64,000 bases of DNA. Source: Helicoverpa zea (Eukaryota > Arthropoda > Insecta > Lepidoptera > Noctuidae). Below the pieces are notes generated by a model. It was given only the letters and a program-made list of their open reading frames with translations. It ran no database searches and was not told the DNA's origin. This document shows positions 35,801-50,800 of the stretch, piece by piece (the first letter of the stretch is position 1; every line of letters begins with the position of its first letter). The DNA lies in NCBI RefSeq assembly GCF_022581195.2, contig NC_061467.1, forward strand, positions 4,278,001 through 4,342,000, in the 5' to 3' direction. Made by a program: the position numbers and the translations under genes.

Positions 35801-38800
35801 CCTATATTAATATCAATTTCCAGAACTGCAGTGGCTCAAAGCGATGATGATTTACCTATTGCCGTTGAAAATGACAATCAGTTCCCACCTGAGAAACAGT
35901 CGGAATCTGATGGGAGTCTAATAGAGGGCAGTGGAGCAGGCGTCATAGATGAGCCACTTGACGGGACAACTGTAGCACCGGCGCCACTACTTCAAGACGT
36001 GCAACTAAATTCATTCATAGATAGCGCACCCGCTGCTGAAGCTGAGCACGTGTGTCCTACACCATGCGTTTGCAATATAGAAGGGGACACAAACAAATAT
36101 ATTGTTGATTGTTCTGGGTACGAGTTAACAGAACTGCCTAAGCCTCTGGATCCCAAAACTACGGAGTTGAAGTTACAGAATAACAAGCTAACTGAAATAC
36201 CAAAAGACATATCTGATTTGAAGAACTTAAGGATATTGAATGTTGACAACAACGAAATCATGCAAATCATTTCTGGTGTAAGTAGTAAATTTTTGCACAC
36301 ATATTAGATAATGTAATGTGGACATACGCCTCCTTAAGACAGAAAAGCGGGGATTTTGCATTAACTGATCATGTCCGCTTATAAGTAAATATTGAAGTAG
36401 TCTAAAAAAACTTAAACTCATCAAAATTTAGCTCTCATGATTTAAACTATATATTTGCGGCATGGACAAAAAAAAAATGTTTATTTTAACAAACATCATA
36501 CCGTTGCCAATACTTAATGATGCATAAGTGTGTAGTTACTGTGCTTTAATACATTATTTTATCTTTTCAGTCCATAAGTGAACTACCTGAACTAACTAGT
36601 TTGAAACTAGGAAACAACCGTTTACTGGAGTATCCTCAAGATTTGAAAAACGCCTTTGGTTTAACGAAGTTAGAAGAACTTGATTTGGGGGGTAACGATA
36701 TGAGAACGGTAAGTCATACAATATAATAAATATTCCGAATAATTTAATCTTTTCACAGTTATGGCAGCATGTTTAGGCAATAGCTGAAAGATTATGACAT
36801 AAATAACATTATTATTAAAACCTGCTGATTTGATCCGAAATATAATTAAATTATCTTTATTTTCAGGGCCTCAAACCGGAGTCCTTCTCTAACTTCAAAG
36901 CTCTGCGCTCAATCACATTGCCAAAGGATGCTGCAAATCTAGTGGATGATTTGTGTGCTACTTTAAAAGAAACTTTAGAAACTGTATGCACAGAATCTTG
37001 CAACACTAAAGCAGTTGAATGCTCAGAAGCACCTCAGGACACATTCGGAGATATCGCTCTACCAGGATTAATTGCTCTGGTATCGGGTGATGAAGATGGA
37101 GAAGACCCGATTTTAAGCTCTACGCCTAAAACTGAAGAAGCTACTGTTTCAAAAAAAGAAGTAGAAGAAGTGCCTCCAGTAGTTAATGTAGAAACTACTG
37201 AAACTGCTACGTTGGCTACAAATGACTCGACTAACTCAGCAGGAGATTTTTCACTTCGTTCTGCAATTATTAAAGCATCGGAAGAATCAAAGACAACAAA
37301 TGCAGAGGCTACTAGTGAAGCTACGGTCAAATCAGAGAGTGAAGTGGTTGGAGCAACAACTGCAGGAACAAAAACTGGAGGTGTTGATAAAAGCTTGATT
37401 GGAATGATTGTAGCAGGAATGGTTGTCGTAGTAGCGGGTATAACAATTAAGAAAAATTGGAGCTCTATTAAAAATCGTTTTAGTTCAACTCCAAGAAATG
37501 CAAATGACCGAACACCCGTCAGTGCAAACGGAACCACGCCTGAAGAAGTGCCGCTTCAGGAGAAATCTCCAGTCTAAACAAGAAAATATTAATTTTGTAT
37601 GTTCTATGTTGAGATATGTTCTGTTTCGATCTGAATGATATAATTTATTGACCTTTAAATTAATGACATCTTGAACCAGGTCCAAAATGTGTGAATGATG
37701 AAGTGTATTAATGGATTAATTGATATGAACATAGATTAAGTTTAGTAGGTGTGGCAGTATTTTTTGTAAATATATTAATATTATAACATTACGAAAACAA
37801 TGTGCACAATAACTTGTTTTTTTTTTACTTTGACATAATAATTAAGTGTAATAATATCAAAATAAACGAGATGTTTATTTAAATTTGTTTTTCATTAATT
37901 TGCGGTAGTAATTTATTTCCAATTAAGGACAGTTGTAACAAAATCGGTGATAACATGTTATAGCTTTAAGTTATATATAGTCTGGTCATAACAGGCAACC
38001 ATAAGTTGGTAATTTAAAAATCAACTATCAACTTATTAAATGATAGGTACCTAAAAGTTTCGTAATTTAATTCAAGTCATAGTATATTTTTAAGTCAAAA
38101 CATAAATTCGGATGTGTAACGTACGCTCGTGTCGTCGTGTTTCACGTTTGTGTAAGGGTGCATTTAAGACTAATGTACATGCAACATTAGGCAGGGCCAC
38201 CACGTCCAACGGTAATGTCATATCATCTAGGAACCTATTGGAACGCACAAACAAACAATCGGTGCATTGGGCCCACCTGCAGCTTTTATCTTTTTTCTTT
38301 TCAATTTGTCAACAAATTACGATTTGTGTTTTTTTTTTTCTTTACATAGATACCACGTATTCTTTAACATTTGGATACATTAGCACAATTTTGTTTTGAT
38401 ACAACTGATTATGCTTGATATTTTTATTAACCTGTTTCCTATCAAAGTTGTATTCCATGCCACTAATAGGGGACGACGACCCGGAACGTTGAGGGTGTAG
38501 CAGCCTCGGAATTTTCAACTAAGGACTAAGGAGCACATGAATGAACTCACCAGATTTTTCAGAAAAAATAAAAAAACAAACATACAAGCATTCGACGTTA
38601 TTTATACACAGATCTTGAAAATATCGGTGAGAAAATAACGGAAAAACCACGTATACTGTCTATTTATTGGCACTAAGGAGTCCAGAGTTCCCCATTCGCT
38701 TAAGTTGATAAGAATTTTATTTAAACCTCGTTACACATTGTTACCAATCCTTATGCCATTTTATTTCACTTCTGTGGACCATACCTACCATAGTAGGTGG

Positions 38801-41800
38801 GCAAGGTGTCCATGTTGTTGTCGCAGATGTTATATAGCAAATGATAAGAATCATGCGTAGTTCAATCAATTGTTTACGTAGGTAGTGAAATTTCAGACGC
38901 GCGTTGATAACATGGTGCAATAGATAAGCTTGTAAATTTTTGAACAACAGATCTAGTTCTACAACTACTAGTAACAGCTACAAATGAAACACATAGTCAT
39001 TATTGAAAAAAACTATTTTACTATAGCAAGCCCAAGCTGGGTCACACAGTAACAGCAACAATAGAATTGTATATGAAAGTTTATGTGAAAAGAAATGTCG
39101 GTTGAAAGAGCGGGCCGCGGCACTTAGACGCAACACTATGGCGGATGTGCGCCTGACTGCCTGCCTGCCTGACCGACAACCTGTACTGTATCTGTATCCC
39201 GTTACACCCCGTTACAGAACAACAATACTTAAGTCTGGCGTGTGCTTCATTCTCTTAAGCAACTTTATTTTGCTCCCTGGTTTTCTATAAATAAAACAGC
39301 ACTTAATTGGGGAGTCGTTGACTTCAATACCCATCCAAAAGTTCTTTCACTCAATGATAAACATACAAACTGCGCAGTTTGGTAAAAACCAGGCACATAC
39401 AATACAATATACATAATATGTATATCAATATTCCGTCTGTTAATCAATGACAAGCAGGATTGTGGTACTAAAGATTACCTACATTATAAACATTTTTGAA
39501 GTTATGCGTATGACTCAAGTGCAGTGTCCTCGTTTCACATTTGTGTTCAACCATTCTGTAAAATCATTGACCCCGTTATATTTATTAAAAAGTGCCTATT
39601 TCATTTATCGTCGCAGTGTTCACATCATGGCGAATTTAGTTATTCCTTATCGAAGTGTTTAATGCAAATTTTACCGGGTAATGGATTTCTACCAGTAATT
39701 ACAGAATGGATTGTATTCTAATTGATTCAGCTTGTGTAAAACGCGACGGGAAGTGGTAACTACACGAGAAGTCGAGACCTTGGCTTTGTAAGCTGATGTA
39801 TCATAGTATGTACCCACCTCTGCAAAAGTGGATGGGTTTTGTCTTATTGAACCGGTTTTGCTTATTACAACACAGACAAATGTAAATTGATTCTTGATAT
39901 GGTTAAAATATGACGTGGATTGAATATCATAATAATAGTTGAAACAATTTAAGCTTGATGAAATACTGTGGACTGAAATGAGCAGAAACAACTATTAACA
40001 GCATTATAATCACGTCTAACTGGGACCACAAGCCTACTGAAACAATACTTCATGGTAACCGAAAGTGTTTAGTGGTTGTATTTTAACTGGCATGAGCATT
40101 AAGCGTATAGATAGAAAGCTGTGGTTTCCGGCACGACACTTTCCAGCTGTAGACGGGGCGTTGCAGCCGCGCTGAGAGAAACCAGTCTGACGCAATCCAG
40201 CATGCCAATTGTCTAGATCGTGTCAGTAATGTATAACATGCATGCAACGAGCTTATAACTCACACTATCTGACCATTAGATAGTTAACTACTCTTAATTG
40301 GGAATTTAGACTGATCTGGCTGCTGGTATATAAATTATTGGTGCGCTTTTTGAGAAAGCTTCGTTTATCTCGCGACTAGATCTATGAAAAATATTTCATT
40401 TGAATTGGTCTCAATGAACTGTAAAGACAGAAACAGAACAGTCGTAGTTGGGGGAATATTTTATGGAGTATTTCCTTAATAATTTTCTGTTCTAGCAATT
40501 TTTGTTTTGATTTTTCAACTTTTTCTATCAGTCAACACGTTAGGGAGCTATAATAATGCACAAAACAACAAAACTGTGCAAAATACTCGAAACTAATGTC
40601 CCACTACGCTCAGCGAGAGCGAGCCACGTGGAGATCTAGGGCCCGAGAACCAGTCGTATATTTAATGCGACCACGAGGTCACCACCTGACTACGACGATA
40701 CATCTCTTTATGTTTATAAATGTTATCAATGCGTGCTCTACTGTTTACAATAGATTCAGTCGAAGTCCTACTGATTATATCTACGCCAATTAGTAACTGA
40801 TGGTTAAAATGCTTATATATTCTGTTGTAACTACTTTAATATCAGCAGGTTTTTGGATTTGTGATCCATGCATTGTAATACAAAGGAAAGATGTCGAGAT
40901 GTGAATAGGCCGTACCAAAATTAACTAACTAGGTAGTACTTTTACAAATGTTCACAGTTACACGTATTGAACGAAGAACCGAATCGTGCTTATCATTGGT
41001 GACACTGTACTCTTTGTTTTGCTCGACGTGTTCACTCACAGTTCATTGTACGAACACAATCTTATTGTGAAATCACAGCCGCTAAGAAGAGACAATGTTT
41101 TTATGTGCGAGTACGTTTTCTAGATGAGTAGGTCATCCTGATTTATAGGCAATAACATTTTGACTTTATAAAAGTAGCTTTTATAAGGGTGCATCAAAAC
41201 TATCATTTAAACGTAACCAGGTGCAAAGCCGGGAACAGGCTACAGGCAGGCTCATGATTCTAAAAAACTCCATTAAGATTTATGTTTATACTGCACTTAT
41301 ATGAAACGTTGAACTTCTTTCTGTAAACGTACATTTGCACGTAATGCTGTAGCGGAAATGTTTCAAAGCTAGATGATTTACCGACGTTACGTAATACTAG
41401 ATTGTGTATGCAGGATAAAATATAACTGGAGGTATCTTTCAATTAGCATGAGATCGCGTCAGCAAAATGCGATTGGATTAGATCAACACCCCGCTTAAGC
41501 TTGGCAAAGAGATTGCGTCTGCAGCTGTCAATATTACTATGCGAACGTGCATAATATTGCTGTGGTTTTCCATTTCCACAATATTATGCAGACACTTACG
41601 GTTTCTTATGAATCGAATATGAAAATTATTGCCATGGTCTGCTAACCCTTTTGCCGATGTAAAATGAAATCTAACTGTAAACCTTGTTAAACATTATCAT
41701 CTGTACACATGTACTTAATTATTTTATGAGTGTTGTGATTCCGTTGCATCCGGCATGAAATCAGACGTGCATGCAATGCATTTGATCGGCAGATGACCTT

Positions 41801-44800
41801 ACTGTGTTGTTAATTCTGCGTACACACTGCGCGCGGTGAATGTGCTTTTTTCGCAATAGCTTGAAGACAGTTTCACAACTTGTAATAAAGGCACCCTTTT
41901 ATCACCAGGATTGTAAATAAACTCGGCAGACATTAGCATTTTAAATGGAACAACGAAAATGCCATCGGTGCCTCCAATTTTTGGCCTCTCGTTAAGTCCT
42001 TGGCAAACCCATATTCGATTATGTAAACTTTTTGATTTTTAATCATGGTTAAAAACTAAGTAGGTATTGCAAACATTTAAAATGTTCGTATGTATCAACT
42101 ATCCCAGTGGTCGTATACACGGAAAAAGCTAAATAGAATGATGTTATGTAACGTATCAAAACTTTGCTCGAATATGGAACATTGGCACGGCACACGTGCT
42201 CGGTGTCCCGATCTCGCTGGCAACACGTGACCGGTTTAAATTGGGTGGCAAGTAGATAGATACATGCTGTGTGTACAATCTGCCAACCGTGACAGATGAT
42301 GTATATGATATTTTATTGTGAGATTATAAATAATTAGGTAACAAATATTAAGATAGATATTTTTTTTTATCAGCAAATAAAATGAAATCTTTTCAGCTCA
42401 GTATGGATTTTGTTTACATAAGTACCTTATTGTGAAATTTCATTTAAATTGGACCACGCGTGATTAATATGATGTGATAGAAAAGAACAATTGGTGAACT
42501 TAGTGCAGAAATTCTCAGAAACTCATTTTCATAAGTTAACGAATGAATAGTAACAAGTTGCGCAAAAAACACCTTGCCTGAACGCTTATTAGCTTACTTA
42601 ATACTAAAGATTCTTTTTAAAAGCGAAGAATAAAAAAAACGATTAATCAACTCATTCGAATCATTAGAATATAAAAATGGCAAGACCCAACTATAATAAT
42701 TATGACGCCGCGATATACAATTGTGGTTCTTCCGTGTTGTTTTTGCTAGACTGTATGGGTACGGTAGAATGGGCCACACCAGATGTGATCAACTTATAGC
42801 AGGCAAGTTCATATTCGAATAGAGTAAGTGTATTTCTATTCAAACTAGACTACTTATAAATAGTAGCTATCATGAACCTAGAACCTAAGTGGAATTTTGC
42901 ATCCATTTTTGAAAATGTAAATATATTTATCTTTCTTTATTGTAAGTTTGATCAAACCAAACTTGTCTTCAAGACCAATAAGAACGTAGATACCTAGTTT
43001 GAGAAAGAAAAATACGTGTGAGATATGAACTATTATTGCTTTTTCAAAATTTTCCCTATTCTTGGTGTTATAATATTTCATCGTAACGCTTACAAGATCA
43101 TAGAGTAAGTTATAAATAAACGTTGAAAACGCGGATGATGCCAATTATTAGATTGTCATGGTCCGCAGCAGCCATGGCGACTATGTACCCCAACTATAAA
43201 GAAATCGTGCCAATGAACTTGAGTTTGGCTTTGTAGCGCGATGAGGGCATTGCTGTTTTAGTTTTTTACGCAACGAAAACAAGTGTACGTAATATTATGA
43301 ACAACCAGCGTCGCAGGTATTTTGGCTATACGTAGACGTCGCTTCTGACTGACCTGCTGTGTCCACTTGACTCGTGTGCCCTTGAAGTTATTTATAATAA
43401 ACACATACATTTGGAAAGAAACAGAATTCTAACAATGTTCTTCACCAACTCTAAATAACAAGAACAAAGACGACAAATTACGCAAATTCAAGCAATATAA
43501 ATTGTGACGATAATGTCAACAAGACATGCCGCTCTACCTCAATCTATGTCTATCGGACATATTTCAACGACACCACGCGCACTATAATTACGGAAAAATA
43601 CAATTAATAATTATGTGGTTCATTATCATCATGATGATCTAACTGAGCAGTGGGCTAGATATTTTATCGTATAGTGTGTATTCTCACAAGACATTTGGCG
43701 TCATTGGCATATAAATATTATTTCAAAGCGAATGCAACAATGACGGTCTTTAGGGGAGCGTTGGCATGCTACTTTGTACCATAGTGTTATGTTATAAGTA
43801 GGTGCTCGCTATAATTATGTTCCATAAATGATACCAGTTTTGTATTTGTTATTATTTGTTACCTTTTTCACGTGTAAGTGTAACGTATACGCAACGCGCC
43901 GGATTTGGCGTACGTCATGGTCGTCATTTCTGCGCATTAATCTATTTATCAGTAAAGCAAAGCAGACACTATAGTATTATCTATATGTTAGTCTACACGA
44001 GGCAAAAACACGTACAGAGACGACACGTGTGGGAGCGTAACAGACACAATGTCGCCGCTATAGAATACTCTTACTAATTCAGTGTTGCATCATGCATGGA
44101 GCATGCATATGCAACCACCTGCTAATTAAGAGATGAATTAAGTTTCGATTACGATGCCTTTGTTACTACACTGAATGCTCCAATGTGGAAATATAGGTAG
44201 GTACCTCTGTTTTATGTAGGTACACTTTCTGTATACAGGGTGTGAAAAATTTATGAAAACCAGACGGAACTATTGCATTTTATATGGATTATTTTTATGT
44301 CAGTAAACAATATTTTGTGTTAAAAAACCTCGCGGTGTGGAAAAATCTTATGTATATCTTGTTAGATCTTGTAGAAATAATACCAGTCTCTATGGATATC
44401 ACTCTTGAGAATTTGGAAATTATAAAATAGCTCCCAAATGAGACTCCTGGTAAGTTGGCTTTGTGGTCTTAATCTGATGGAGTGTTTTTTTTTTTTGGAG
44501 CACAAAACGTTTTAGTTTACGTACCTATAGGTAAATTTTAATGGAACATTTTATCAGTTGTAAGTTATAAATACCAAAGACATTAGGTATTTCCTTTGAA
44601 ACTTATAAGATATGAAATGTAGACTTATCATGTAATTATACTTCGGCCGTTCAGAGAATGCGTTCCTGACACCTATCAGTTAGTCACGACTAGTGATGGG
44701 CACAACATAACACTGAGTTCGTTACCGTTCCTTCAAAATGAACCGCCGCATTATTTTAAGATTATTTTCGTTTTAAATTGGCGGAATCATTTGTTTTATA

Positions 44801-47800
44801 TTTTAGTTATTTAAGTGGAAACCAAAAAAAGGTAATATTCATATAATAAAATTGTTTTATTTATTCTTTGTTACAAGTACATTGAATTGAATGTGCGAAC
44901 AGAATATTAATCAGACTCCGATTTGCTTGAGGAGGTGGTGTCTTCATCATCATCTTCGCCTACATGTATAATTATATTATTATCAATAACAGAATCAATC
45001 CTGATATCTCGGTCTAACAAAAGCCGGGTAATCAAATAAAAACAGATCGAAAACACTTGAAAAACGTGGTCTATGCGCACGAAACGACAACGGACGACTG
45101 TTTTAGCGTCACAAAATGGCGGCCCATAACGCCATTTGGGGTTACCATTTTTAATCTAAGTATAAAAATGCGGTTTGGTCATAGTTTTATTTTTATATTT
45201 CATAAACGTTATAATTAAGTCTTATAGTCCATTATTTTCCAATTCTTAAAAAGAAAATCAAAACGTATTATTTTATATTATAACTGTATAAGAACAGATT
45301 ACGATACTTGCCTGTTATTTTTAGCACAGCACTACAAAATATAAACCGCTGACATAACCTTGTAATAGCGCAGTATAGATTTAGAAAAATATTGTTTACC
45401 AAGTTATTTGACACTCAGTTTGGCACAAAATTATAACATTCATTGATTATTGATATAATAATGTTGTTTTAATGCTCCTCAATTGTTAAAACGGTAAACA
45501 ACCAGCAAAAATATTTTTATCGTAACTGCAACGCCATTGCAAAGTTACGTCGTCAGTTCAATCGCGACGTGTCAGGAACGCATTCTCTGAATGGCCGAAC
45601 TATAGGTACATATATTATATTGTTTATGTTTCGGTTAAGCATTCTTGGTTTCGGGAGTATTGTTAAAGATAAATAGGTTAGTAGGGTATCGCAGTGCCAT
45701 CGAGCGAAGCCGACAACACGTTGCCATGGAGAACACTTCACATTTCTGTCTCAGATAAGAATGTGTAATAATATTGAATGGCGGACTATGTATATTCATG
45801 AAACTCCGCCATATTATCATATTCAGGTGCCTCTCTGTTCATAATGTCAAAACAAAAGACAGTTGTATTAGCACATATGCTTTCATTCGACATCGGCTAA
45901 AGGCTAATGAGAAAATTTGGCTGAATTTCAGAAAAGGTATCATAGTAAGTTTCTGCTCAAATTATTAAACTGAAATTGTGCAACACGGGCTACGCCGCGG
46001 GAAGAAGCTAGTTTATCTGTACAATTTTAATTGTTGATATTCCTTGACCCATTACTGTTCAAAACTGCGCAATAACGTGAGCCGGATTTTCACTATCCGT
46101 ATTCGGGGTAACAGATGAAATGAATTTAGGTAATGCGAAGAGTACGGACGGCTCACGACACGCCCTGGCTGCGTGGTAAAGCCGACTACTATTTATCTAA
46201 TGCGTAGTGACCTTGCTGCGAATCCACATATACGCGCATGTCATGCGGAAGCCGGCATGGTTGTCGACACACCAATAAAAAACTCACTTCGATAAATGTT
46301 ATGTACTTTTGCGATTTTAATGTAATTCTTCTATGCTTAATCAATTCGTTTCAGTTATAAACTTCTATGAAGTAGACAGAATCTAAGCCTTGTATGATGC
46401 TAGAAGCTAAACTAGATTAAAAACACAACGTGCCCAGAACCAATACGTTTATTTTTTTTAATGAAACACGACTTTATGCATGGCTACTACCAAATCCTTT
46501 GTCTTAGAAAAAATGGTTTAAGTACCAAAAGCAAAAACTGTTAGCAACTAGGGTCTCTTGGTACATACTTTTACCAGCAGTTTGAATATTTATGAAGGAA
46601 TAAGTAATAAAACTTTTTGTAAAAGAGTTTTTAAAAAGTTTAAAATAAAACGCAATTAAGTTCCTCGTTTTGTATTTGCGCAATCCCGGAATTGTTAATT
46701 AATTAACTCTATTGCCATTGAATGCAAAGTTGTCGTTTCAATACATTTCATCTACATCGTTAGAACTATTAAATATGTATCAGAGCATTGTTATTAATTA
46801 AGTACAGTGGCTAACATTATGAATGTCCATAACCCAGTAACCTTGCCCTTAATCCACATACGATAAAAATGTCAATTACATTTGTGTAAATGCAAATTAT
46901 TACTTATTCAATGTGTATTAAACTGTGACACTATAAAATGCCGCAAAGCTTTTATTGTCTGAATTTATGTATTTTATAGTTCCTTTGAATTATTATATTG
47001 GTTTATATAAATTATGCCTCAGCATTCAACACAATCTTCTGCAAACGGAACCGATCTTATAATATGGGAGTTATTTTAGGCACTGTTTGAGAAATATCGC
47101 CTCGAGATTCCTGTTTACAAAACGGCGAATGGCAATATTTGATAAATAACTACAGCTCTCACGCGGACGCGACGGCTACACGATTCGTTGAAATCGGTTT
47201 GTGTGACATGTTTCTGTGTAATTCGATGCTGGTATCTTTTGCTCCAAAACTCTGAGTAAAAGGCAATAAACTTTACCGGATGAGTCACATCGAGCAACAA
47301 CACAAACACTCGACGTTAAAAACAAACATACTTGTTGCAAATCATTACTATGTTGTATGCCCAGGTCATTTGCTTGTAACCCTTTTTTATAATAACGTCA
47401 ATTAATTTAGACGCATTGTTTTTAATGTTATGTTCGTCTATGTTCCCTTTCAGTTATTTACAAGATTGTTTTTGTCTAAAAAGTCAAATTCGTAAATATC
47501 AAAAATATCATTTTTGGTAAAAAAAGGTGGTAAGGACGCAAACAATGTATGTATTTATAAATGGACCTACCTCCATGACGACATAGACGTAGGCGGGGCT
47601 GTCCATACAGTCGTGCATAGCGACCAAATTGGTGTGGTGAAGGGCAGTCAGTTCACGAAGAATCTTTATCTCTTTGACCAAAATCTCTGAAGCTTTCTGG
47701 ATTCCTTTCTTCGTCACCACTTTGACGGCGACTGATTGTGACGGATTCTGCAAAAAAAGAAAAAGAATGAAACGTGATAAAATAAAAAATCAATGTTTCT

Positions 47801-50800
47801 GAAGTTAGCATCTTTTGCTCAAAAGTAGATAATACTATATCTACATGACGACCTAACCCTTTCTTAATTTCAGAGCAATATTTTATTAAAGATTATATTA
47901 TAGATCCTTCAAGATAACAGCAAATACAATATGCGTTGTTTATTAACTTCGTGGTGAGGTTCAGTCTCATACGCGAACCAAGGACTGTAAGACTGAAGTC
48001 TATGCGCCTCATTAGCTTAAGAATCATTAAATTTTGACTAAGGAACCATTGCTATATTGTATGTGCAGATTATTCTTTGGGCGATGAGATTTATTTTTTG
48101 GAAAGCCATCAGTTTCTTCATATGCAAGCGTGATTTATCGCGTGGCCATTAGGTATATGTTTCAGCAAATCGTACGTTTACTTTAATTCTACTGCAGTAC
48201 AAGTTTGAGCCGATTTTTTATTTACTCTTTTATGTTACATCTGCGTTTAACCCCCGTTTCAGTTTTCCTTTTTGGAACACCCTGTATTATATTTTTAAAT
48301 TCATTAGACAACGTTCTAAATTATACAAAATCATAATTCATTCATTCATTTAAAGTTTCCTGACTCATTTTCCTGAACATTGCTCGTTTGTTTATTCTAC
48401 AAAGCAGGAGAATTCAAGTTGCAAATTGGAACGTGCAAGGATTTATTTTAAGTCGTCGATGCGATTTGGTTTAATTTGCTTTTATCCAGAGGGTGGTGCG
48501 CCGGCGCAGATCTAACATTAGCCCGCCCTACATTCCGTAGGCTCGAGAAGCGATTACAGTTTGACCTGATTTCAACACGAGCCCCGTACGAGATTATACA
48601 GCAATTCCATCTTCGATGTATCTTGTGACGTACCCACCACTAGCAGCTCAGTTTAAATCAAAAGATAATAACAATTATAAATAGAGCAATTTAATTATAC
48701 TATCCACACCTACACATTTCTTATTAATTACCTAGCTAGGTATTGATATTGCGGTGTCTGAAGTGCGGTCACGGTCACCGTTCGTGGTGCACTTCTCACT
48801 TGCCAACGTCATTCGTTTGCCAATGCAATTACGTTGTTACATCATTAAATGTCATGTCAAGAAAATTATACTAGCTTACGATAGCGATTAGTTGAACAAC
48901 CTTGGGAAGTAGATTACCTATGTTATATATGGAAATGTCGTGGAAATGCTCGAACACTAAAAGTCTGCGGATACTACAAATTACAAGTACCTAGATACCT
49001 TTATAACCTACCTGTGTTTGAATTATTGTATTTATGAAATTGATATGATACACAAGGAAGAACCGATTTCGCAAATGTAACTCCTGCCTCATTAACTCTT
49101 GGCTAAGATGTTTTCTACAATCGTCAACGCTGTAGAAATGTTAATCAATATTTCAAATCGATAAATCACGTGGTCATTTCATTCTCCTATGTTACGTTTG
49201 CAGAAAATCTTGACTAAGATTTCAAACGCTTTCAAACTAGAGGATTATCCGCTTGGTTTTTTCGCGCGGTTGTCACGCGTATGCGGGCGACAACTGCTAC
49301 TGTAAAACCGCTCTAATTGGGCAGTTTAATTAACACGTGGCTCATGTTAATTAAACTTACAGTTTTTGTAAAACTTGATTGTACAATTCTTACATTTGCA
49401 ACTAATATTTTTTGATTTAGAAGTCACTCTTGTAAGGAGAAGGACTGCTGAAACATGGTGTGGTTTGCTAATTAGTTGATATCCTTAGATTGATACAAGG
49501 CCCAACGGAAGCCGTTGCAATGTATTTAAATGCTTTTAGATGGTCCTCTGTGCACGTGCCTAGTATAACGCCCTTGAGGTGTAGGCACGGTGCGCACGTT
49601 GCGTGTCGCATTGTGCGGCGATCTATTGTCCACTTGCTTTTAAACAAAGACGAGAAACCTAATGCTCGTACTGCCACTGTATACAACTTAACCAGGTAAG
49701 CTGGTTAATGACGTCAGCTCAAGTAACACCTTGTTAGAAATAAATGAGAGGATTTACACTATGTAGCACCTAATTAAGTTACAGTTACAGTTACAGCCTT
49801 TTTATCGTCCCACTGCTGGGCACAGGCCTCCTCTCTCACGGAGAAGGATTGAAGCATTAATCACCACGCTTGCTCAATGCGGGTTGGTGATTTCAGACTA
49901 TATAGTCCAGGTTTCCTCAAGATGTTTTCCTTCACCTTTTTATCAGCCATTGGTGTCTAAGATATACTTAGAAAGTACATACAAACTTAGAAAAGTTGCA
50001 TTGGTACTTGCCTGACCTGGATTCGAACCCGCGCCCTCATACTCGAGAGGTTGGTTCTTTGCCCACTAGGCCACCACGACTTTTTTACCTAATTAAGATT
50101 TAGTTGCAATTTTCGGAATCATATCAAAACATAGTAGCCAGAGATAGGTGTTCTACAGCGTGTAAAATTTCTGATATTTGATGTCATTTCAGGATTCGCA
50201 AATCATTGAGCGAATATACCTACGCCCGGGTACGATTATGTTTCGAGCTATGAAAGAAATTCGGCCGAGTGTGAGTTCTGTTTGGACACGAAGTTTTTAT
50301 ATTGCATGACACACCATACCCGTATTTATTATTCTAGCGGGAAATGAAAGGTGCGGTTTGACGTCACCTTTTGGACCACCCTGTATAATATTAGAAGGAC
50401 TGCATTGAAATGACATACATAGTATTAAACACTAAACAGGGTTTACGAATAAGTTCTGTTTTTAAGTACATACTCACACACGCAAATTAACCTAGTTATT
50501 AGCAGCTGCAGACAGAAACCGGAATAGGCGAGCAGCTGCCTAAGTACACGCCACACGAGACGTTACTTCGAAATATAGCTGAGAAACTGAAATTTAAGTC
50601 TACTGTCTAGTAACATCTTTTATTAAACTGGCTTTAAGGAAACTTCACCTACAAACATACTATACTACTACTTTCGATAATAATATAGTAAATCCAGGTC
50701 AATCATTAATGTCTTGATTTCATAAGTAGAGTAACAACCTATTGCTTTTGAATGAGACAGATAGAAGTGATTTAACTTTTGAGACAATCAGAAACAACCT

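Noticed and set aside
37034..37537. A 167-codon antisense frame
   Set aside because: It lies wholly opposite the last exon of the LRR gene, whose low-complexity Ser/Thr/Glu coding leaves the reverse strand open by chance.
38112..38399. A 95-codon frame in Atg1 intron 2
   Set aside because: Its second half is T-rich low complexity and no flanking splice phase supports it.
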